Shown here in pieces: positions 58,119 through 64,000 of a stretch of 64,000 nucleotides of DNA. The notes beneath the pieces are model-generated. The model was not told the origin of the DNA. It worked only from the letters and a program-made list of their open reading frames with translations, and ran no database searches. Every line of letters begins with the position of its first letter. Positions within the stretch are counted from its first letter, which is position 1. The DNA is from Argopecten irradians (lineage: Eukaryota > Mollusca > Bivalvia > Pectinida > Pectinidae). The position numbers and the translations under genes are program-made. The stretch covers positions 5,022,383 through 5,086,382 of the forward strand of contig NC_091139.1 of the NCBI RefSeq assembly GCF_041381155.1, in the 5' to 3' direction.

Positions 58119-60073
58119 AGTGAAAAAAAATCAAGTTTTTGAGCTATCTGCTAATTGTGAAAAAGATCGACATTATGATCCGTCATAATTTCATTAAGGA
58201 TACACACTTCTATGTAAGAGAATTTTCTATTGCACTAAAAGAGATACGATATATTTCTTATTGAACCCTGCTTCATACAAGTTAGGCCTTGGCTCGACAG
58301 CATCCAATCCAATGAAGGACGGTAAGACAGACGACTGGAAGGACGAAAGACGGACGTCATGTCGTGTATAATGGTTGAATACATGTTCAAGTCATATTAA
58401 CAGCATGTACTACTGTATATGAAATTTAGAGTCATGGATAAGAATTTTCACGGGAACGCGGACAAATTAACCAATCACTCAGCACATTTGTAATAAATAC
58501 TAGTTCATCTAATTTGTATGCATTTACAATATTAACGCGACATGCGTTTTTTGTCATTTTCCATTTTCCTTTATTTAACATGATCGTTTTACAGATAACT
58601 CTTAAAGCATCTATGTTTAAACTATGAGCGATACGTATGTATGATTGTGTGACGTGTCATCCGTGTTATATATTTCATATGTACATGTATATAGGAACGT
58701 TATTGCTTTGCCAATATAACTTACAAATGAAATATGGACACAAGATTATGTTAAGCAAGATCCGAAAAAATGGTACAAACGTAGTTTTTTGTAAAATGTA
58801 CGTCGGCGTTAAAATGCATACATTTTTCTTCTATTAAAGATGCCCCACTGCTGACAAACGGTATTTTTTCTCTATCAAAAACGGGAGCAGCCGATTTTTT
58901 CTTCAATTACAAAAGTTATTTACTTAACATCATTATCACAATATCACCATTAAAAAGTCTGAGCTTCTAATCTTACTTCAAGATAAAATATTAATAATAA
59001 TTGATTGCGTCCCGCAAAAGTTCCGTGGCACTATGTCTTATATGGAATGAAGTATTGATTGTGCATGTACCAAAAGCAAAAATGAATTTTATTTTTTTTT
59101 TTTATTTTTTGTGTGAATTAGACATAGGCAAGGACGTATATGAGAAGGATAATTCACACTGGGTTTTGGGGGAGTACAAGGCAGGAGCTTTTGTGTTTGT
59201 GCACTGACCGTGACGTTGGTCGACGGCTGATTTTCCTTTGATATCCGCCGGCGCAGCCTTTGATGTAGCTTGCGGGTGCGAGGGTTACCGTCTTACTTTC
59301 TGAAGCGGGCCGTCATTTCATGAGCTGTCATATTTTTTTAACGAAAATTTAAGACATATCCTCTAAATCTTCTGTCCTTAAATCAAGTTATAAACGTTGT
59401 GATATTTAATAAACTTTACATTGGTGTTTCGTTTGACTCGATAAGACAAGTATTTGTTGAGAAAAACGGTTTTTATTCCCGGTTCATAGGCGTCTCGCGT
59501 GGTGTTTAGTAATGTAAAGAGACAGTCACGAATCCTTCTCGCTTATAAATCCTTCGACATAGGGTACACGATATTCTTCAAATAATGAGTATAGGCCTAT
59601 CGTTTTATGCCCTGTCGGCGGTGAACCACCTTTAAACTATAGTAATACAAGTAATGAACATTTCATTAATATACTTAACATTTTAAGTTTCATTCGCTAA
59701 AGCCATAGTTTTTCTTTTAGCTCTAGGATCAATTTAGTAGAATGACGATCTTTTGTGCAATATTTGGACTTGTGCAAGTCTATCTCGTCTTTCACGGAAA
59801 GTGCCGACATTTCCCGATTAAGTTGCTATGAGACCCGCGCGGAATAATACATGTAAATGTCAAAATCTTAAATAGCTTATGTTTTCCATAAATTCTTTTT
59901 AGGGTAGAGTACAACCAAAACAACAATAATTTATTTCTTGGAATTGGAGCTAACACGTTGCTCAATGCGAACTTTACCATAGCTTTATGCATTAAACAGC
60001 TGTACTATTTTTGTATGCGTATACATAGCATTTGAGTGTAATTTGTCTACTTCCGCTGTCAATGTAAATAATC

Positions 60074-63000
60074 ATGGCGGAGGTACCAGATTATTATGAA
60101 CGGAAAGGGTCACTTTTCCTTCGCTCCGATCATATGAACTATGGAAGGGCTACCTTAAACTCAAACTGGTACGTGCCCATTTTGAAGTGTTGTTTGTGAA
60201 AATGACATTGCTTACTTATATAAGCAATACACACTCGAGATGTTTCTAGGTAACTGTTGTGCTGTCTAAAAATGTCAATTTTCCTAACGTAACCCTTAGT
60301 AGGCCTAGATAAGTTTGTTTTGGTAAACTTACTATGAGCCTAGCTATCAGTTGCATGATAGCTTTAAATTCCCAAATAATTCAACAAGTTCATAAGACAT
60401 GTAAGGATTCTTCACCTGACACATACCAGGCATGCCATTTCATATGCCAGTGCCGCTGTAACTTTAGATTAGATATGACAAAACAAATTTCAGGAAAGGG
60501 AGCAAAGTGGCCAGGTATGTTAGGTTTTAGTAGGCCTATATAGATTGCAGTGGAAGTCATATTCTAGTAACCAGGGTATAGATAATCGTTAATGCATTGC
60601 GTTTACAATAGTGCCCTCCCATCTGATCCGCTTAATATTTAAAAAAAAGTTGATGGCAGATGTCATCATCACAATAGTTAGATGATCATACCATCAGAAT
60701 TTCCAAGACCTCGCTTTACATTTTGATACTTTATCTTGTCACTCACATGGAGACAAAAGTAATAAATAATGGCCACTATTGGACTATCCAGTTGAAAAAA
60801 ACAAGGTACAATGTAGTTTGATTACCAAGTTGATTACTGTTTAAAGACATGTAAGCCTTATCCTGTGCTGCTCCCTTTGGCTCAGTCTACTTCGTCACCC
60901 TTCACACTTTGATCACAGTATTCTATGGTCCATTGTTTTTTCCCATCACATGACTTCTTTTCTGTAATTATCTTAGTAATCAGTTGATAATTATGCAGCA
61001 ACAATGATGATTTTTGTTAATTTTCAGGCATCAAGCTAGAGAAGCAGAGCCCAAAAATTATGACATCAGCCGACACTCTGAAAGAAATCTTTGTAAAGCC
61101 ACATATGATAAAATAGGAGATGTAACTGATGGTGTAAGTATATTAGAGATCATGCTGTATATGTTTTCAACTATAGAATCACCATATTATTGTCGTCTTT
61201 AAGTTTTAATTAATATTTTTATGTATGGAAATCTCATTTGAGTTTGAGAATTAAATCTTAATTTTTGAGATTTTTTTTTTTTATTCTTTTACAAATGTTA
61301 GTCATCAAAACTTACTTATAAAAAAAACCCTGGGTACTGGGTTACATTGTTACATTAATTGAGTTCTCTGTGAATATCGCCAAATCAATGCCATAAATTT
61401 CACATGGAAAATTAAAGACACACCTAACAAAATGGAAAACCAATTGTTCCAGACATTACCAAAGACAACCTACCAGGACCATGCAGAGCAAACATTCCTC
61501 AAGGAGGACTTCAAAGAACAGGAAGTGCGAAAGTCCATGATTACCCTGGATACAGTCAACCATGCTAATATAGACAGGTAATTAAGTCGGTAGTTTGTCA
61601 TGTGGCTTACCGTTAGTCCTCTATAGAAACTTCAGTGGAACTAGACTGAGTCGATCATTAGTAACCAAGTAGCTATATTGGTTGAGCCTCTGTCCCGTGT
61701 TCAAAAGTGAATCTCAGTCGGACTGCTACGTTTTCTCATTTTTAAGTTATGGAATCGGCACCAACTAAATACCAACAAATATGGGGTGTAGGGGGTTCAT
61801 GGGGGTAAATATTTGAATTAGAAGCAGGAATGTTGATGACCAGGTAGATCTTTTGGTACAGCATCTGGCTAGTGTTTGTAGGGTTCTCCGTTCAAATCCT
61901 GGTCTGGCAGCTTCAGTTTTTCCTCTCCAGTTATAAAATTGATCGTGTCAACTAAATACCAAAGGTGAGGGAATAGGGGTCAATGTAATTTTGAAGACAA
62001 AGACTTTGAAAAAGAGGCAGGATTGTAGAGGATTTGATCATTGGTGACAAGGTAACGGAATATCTGGAGTTCAAGGTTCAAATCCTTGTTTGGTTGTTTC
62101 ATGTTCTTCTTTCCTGTCACAAAACCTGTGGTTTAGTAGTGACTTTTTCCATAATGTACGGTACTCTTTAATCATGTTGATGTTTCCTTCATTACAGAGA
62201 TGTAGGTTACCCTAAAAGAGGATACGGATCAGTGCTGCCCCGCCACAATCCAGACTATAACAAACATCATCTAGAAACCACACACAGAGCCGACTACAAA
62301 CTGCCAAACCCAGACTACAAAACAGTACCGGTGAGTTTGATAAGTCTATCAAATCATCTTCTCAAATTATCTTTATCATGTAATCGAAGACTTGTGTCAA
62401 ATAATGTTTTTAAAATATGACACAACATAAATAATGGTGAAGCAGTTCCTTCAAATACGGTGGTTTCATTCTCAAAATCTATAAAGCTTAAGCGAAGTGA
62501 TTATCTCCAACATCCATGTTTGCATCCTCGATACTCTGGGGGTTCCAATCACTTACAATCTCTACACCCCTGGACTGTCTCATATTAAAACTGGAGGCAA
62601 CAAAACAGAACAGGTGATTTAGTCCTTTGATGTACATCAAAAGAGCCGTATAACAGTACACTGTGGTTGACTGTGTGGCTTTGAAGTTGAGCGTTCTCAC
62701 TGTATGTAGTCTTCAAAGGAAATTAATCTGGCCTGTGATTAGTTCAGATTTTTTCCTCAGAGTTGCCTTCAGTTTTACTATGAGATAGTCCAGGGGTGTA
62801 GAGATTGTAAGTGATCAGAACCCCTGGAGTATTGAGGATGTCATGTTTGATGACAGTATTATATGTTTTGGTCACCAGTGTGTGCACAGTCATTGATGCT
62901 TAAAATCTCTAATATTGATGCAGACTCATACAGAATGCTAATGACCATATTTTCATTCTGTTTTTAGGAGAGGCCTCCAGATTTCCCAGACCTGTCTGCA

Positions 63001-63153
63001 GCTTACAGAAAATGCCACTCCCAGTTCACAGATACGGCCGATTTCCGTCGTCCTGGTCGCAATACATGGCAGGATGAGAGCGGCATTTATGCTAATACTC
63101 ATTATAAACATGAAGTGATGAAATCATCCAATCCTATTCCAGAGAGCGTGTAG
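60074..63153 (+). CDS. CFAP95: cilia- and flagella-associated protein 95 (C9orf135 family)
   Basis: Five plus-strand exons: 60074-60168, 61028-61133, 61453-61577, 62198-62330, 62968-63153. All junctions are GT-AG and phases agree; the product is 214 aa, close to the human protein. The ATG at 60074 (context ATAATCATGG) begins MAEVPDYYERKGSLFLRSDH. Family hallmarks visible: ERKGSL (9-14), WHQAREAEPKNYDI (32-45), YPKRGYGSVLPRHNPD around 113-128, RKCHSQFTD (167-175) and NTWQDESGIYAN (185-196). The human protein has ERKGSL, SQFTD and NTWHDESGIYAN at matching places. There are no membrane or signal segments. Known role: a microtubule inner protein of ciliary doublet microtubules. The TAG stop is at 63151-63153. 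Identification is by remembered family sequence, not a search. Confidence 0.93.
61680..62150 (+). repeat. three adjacent tRNA-like repeat copies in CFAP95 intron 3
   Basis: B-box-like stretches occur at about 61698 (GTGTTCAAAAGTGA), 61892 (CCGTTCAAATCCTGG) and 62077 (AGGTTCAAATCCTTG). The first two are each followed by CACCAACTAAATACCAA or GTCAACTAAATACCAAAG and a GGGGGT/AGGGGT block. The third has only the head. Confidence 0.45.
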
Positions 63154-63486
63154 TTAGGCGGATGTGTGATGAACAGTGCACGATAAGGGGAGGGAAAATG
63201 TACCATCATATCACAACTTATACAAATTATAAACAATTAATGCAAATGGATATAATTAAGAAGAATATTTGAAACATTGGCTTGTACAAAAGTAAAGCCT
63301 ATAGTCTAACCAATATAACTTTAGAGGGGAAGGATCAATGAACTATCAAATGAACAATGAACAATACACCTGTAGTTTTGAAACAAAAATGCTATGAAAA
63401 AATAATATTTTCATGAAAATTATATACATGTATCAAAATTGTTATGACTGAGAAATTATTAAAATTTCCATATCTTGAAGCTTAAG

Positions 63487-63492
63487 AATAAA
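63487..63492 (+). terminator. polyadenylation signal AATAAA for CFAP95
   Basis: Canonical AATAAA 334 bp after the CFAP95 stop, followed by TTTTATATTTTATAAC. Confidence 0.55.
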
Positions 63493-64000
63493 AATTTTAT
63501 ATTTTATAACTCGTCCTTCCACCTTTGTGATTATTAACCAGGATAGAGTTGTCTGTCATAACACCACCTTGGCTGTAGATACTGATGCAGCTACTGATGT
63601 CTATTCAAATTGAAGTGACCTTGATAATGAGTCCCTCATGACCTTGACTATGTATAACCTCATGATCGTGATCTAGGGTCAGTTGGCATTTTATTTTATC
63701 TGACTAGGCTCCAAAACAATAACTGAAAAAATGTTCCTTTACTTATGATATGACCTTGATCAAACGATTGGGTCATTTGACTCAGTTTTGTTATTGTACA
63801 TCACAAAATATGATCACATCAATCATAACTTTGATCTCTGAACTGAACCTGAGGACAGCAGACTCATCCTTATAGTCAGATGAACTTTGCATGATTACAT
63901 ATAGTGAGATTTCAGTCAAGTTTCAAGTTTCTTGTCGACTAATCCTGTAGTTAATCCACTAAATTGTAATGAATGTATAGACAAATTGAAAATTGTAAGG
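63493..64000. other. right-hand flank
   Basis: No gene seen. Three TGACCTTGA motifs (near 63617, 63639 and 63751) repeat the core of the arrays at 30.3 and 47.8 kb, but they are not in tandem here. Confidence 0.45.

Larger units (their letters stand above)
55775..60073. other. gene-poor interval left of CFAP95
   Basis: It holds the foldback at 57412 and the MITE at 57765; otherwise it is AT-rich sequence with no convincing exon. A GC-richer island at about 59200-59310 stands out. The region just left of 60074 should hold the CFAP95 promoter; I could not identify a clear X-box there. Confidence 0.5.

Noticed and set aside
59200-59330. First exon or short gene on the minus strand in a GC-rich island
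   Set aside because: A short ATG stretch with a GTAAGA donor and another open frame exist, but no second exon or family match was found.
1-64000. Retroviral, LTR or other capsid-bearing element
   Set aside because: No long terminal repeats and no reverse transcriptase, integrase or capsid-like frames were seen on either strand.

Overview
The window looks like nuclear DNA of a mollusc, most likely a bivalve. Genes are split into many short exons with GT-AG introns, the base composition is AT-rich, and about half the space is interspersed and tandem repeats. Several repeats carry heads or motifs I associate with bivalve genomes (for example AAGAGGCCC..GGGCC and AAGGGAGNTAACTC). The species call is inference; no marker gene settles it.

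Three host genes can be rebuilt exon by exon with intact phases. (1) 3122-7427, minus: a LAPTM4-type four-span lysosomal membrane protein, 7 coding exons, 259 aa, with two PPxY motifs in its tail. (2) 15683-38590, minus: an alpha-arrestin (arrestin domain-containing protein, ARRDC3-like), 7 coding exons, 514 aa, with two 9-kb introns full of repeats and a long acidic tail without PPxY. A strong splice acceptor lies upstream of its first coding exon, so its promoter is further away. (3) 60074-63153, plus: CFAP95 (C9orf135 family), a ciliary microtubule inner protein, 5 exons, 214 aa. Two weaker gene candidates exist: a possible last exon of an unknown plus-strand gene at 1875-1982, and a three-exon, phase-compatible minus-strand set at 55774-46097 that may be an unknown gene or an upstream part of the arrestin transcript.

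Layout: 1-3.1 kb is the tail of a possible plus gene plus the convergent 3' flank of LAPTM4. 3.1-7.4 kb is LAPTM4. 7.4-15.7 kb is gene-free with a SINE, MITEs and a foldback element. 15.7-38.7 kb is the arrestin gene, with tRNA-derived SINEs, several non-autonomous DNA transposons and four large minisatellites in intron 1. 38.7-55.8 kb holds more minisatellites (61-, 59-, 60- and 17-bp units), modular repeats and the candidate exons. 55.8-60.1 kb is gene-poor with a long perfect foldback. 60.1-63.2 kb is CFAP95.

The most unusual material is in the repeats. Three separate arrays and the region next to the arrestin first coding exon share the nuclear-receptor half-site core TGACCTTGA. A transposon-end-like sequence has been amplified into two unrelated satellites. 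A cluster of RFX X-box-like palindromes sits just inside arrestin intron 1. A 3.5-kb array of 17-bp units is open in all three frames of one strand. I saw no retrovirus or LTR element, CRISPR, rRNA, or clearly functional tRNA gene.
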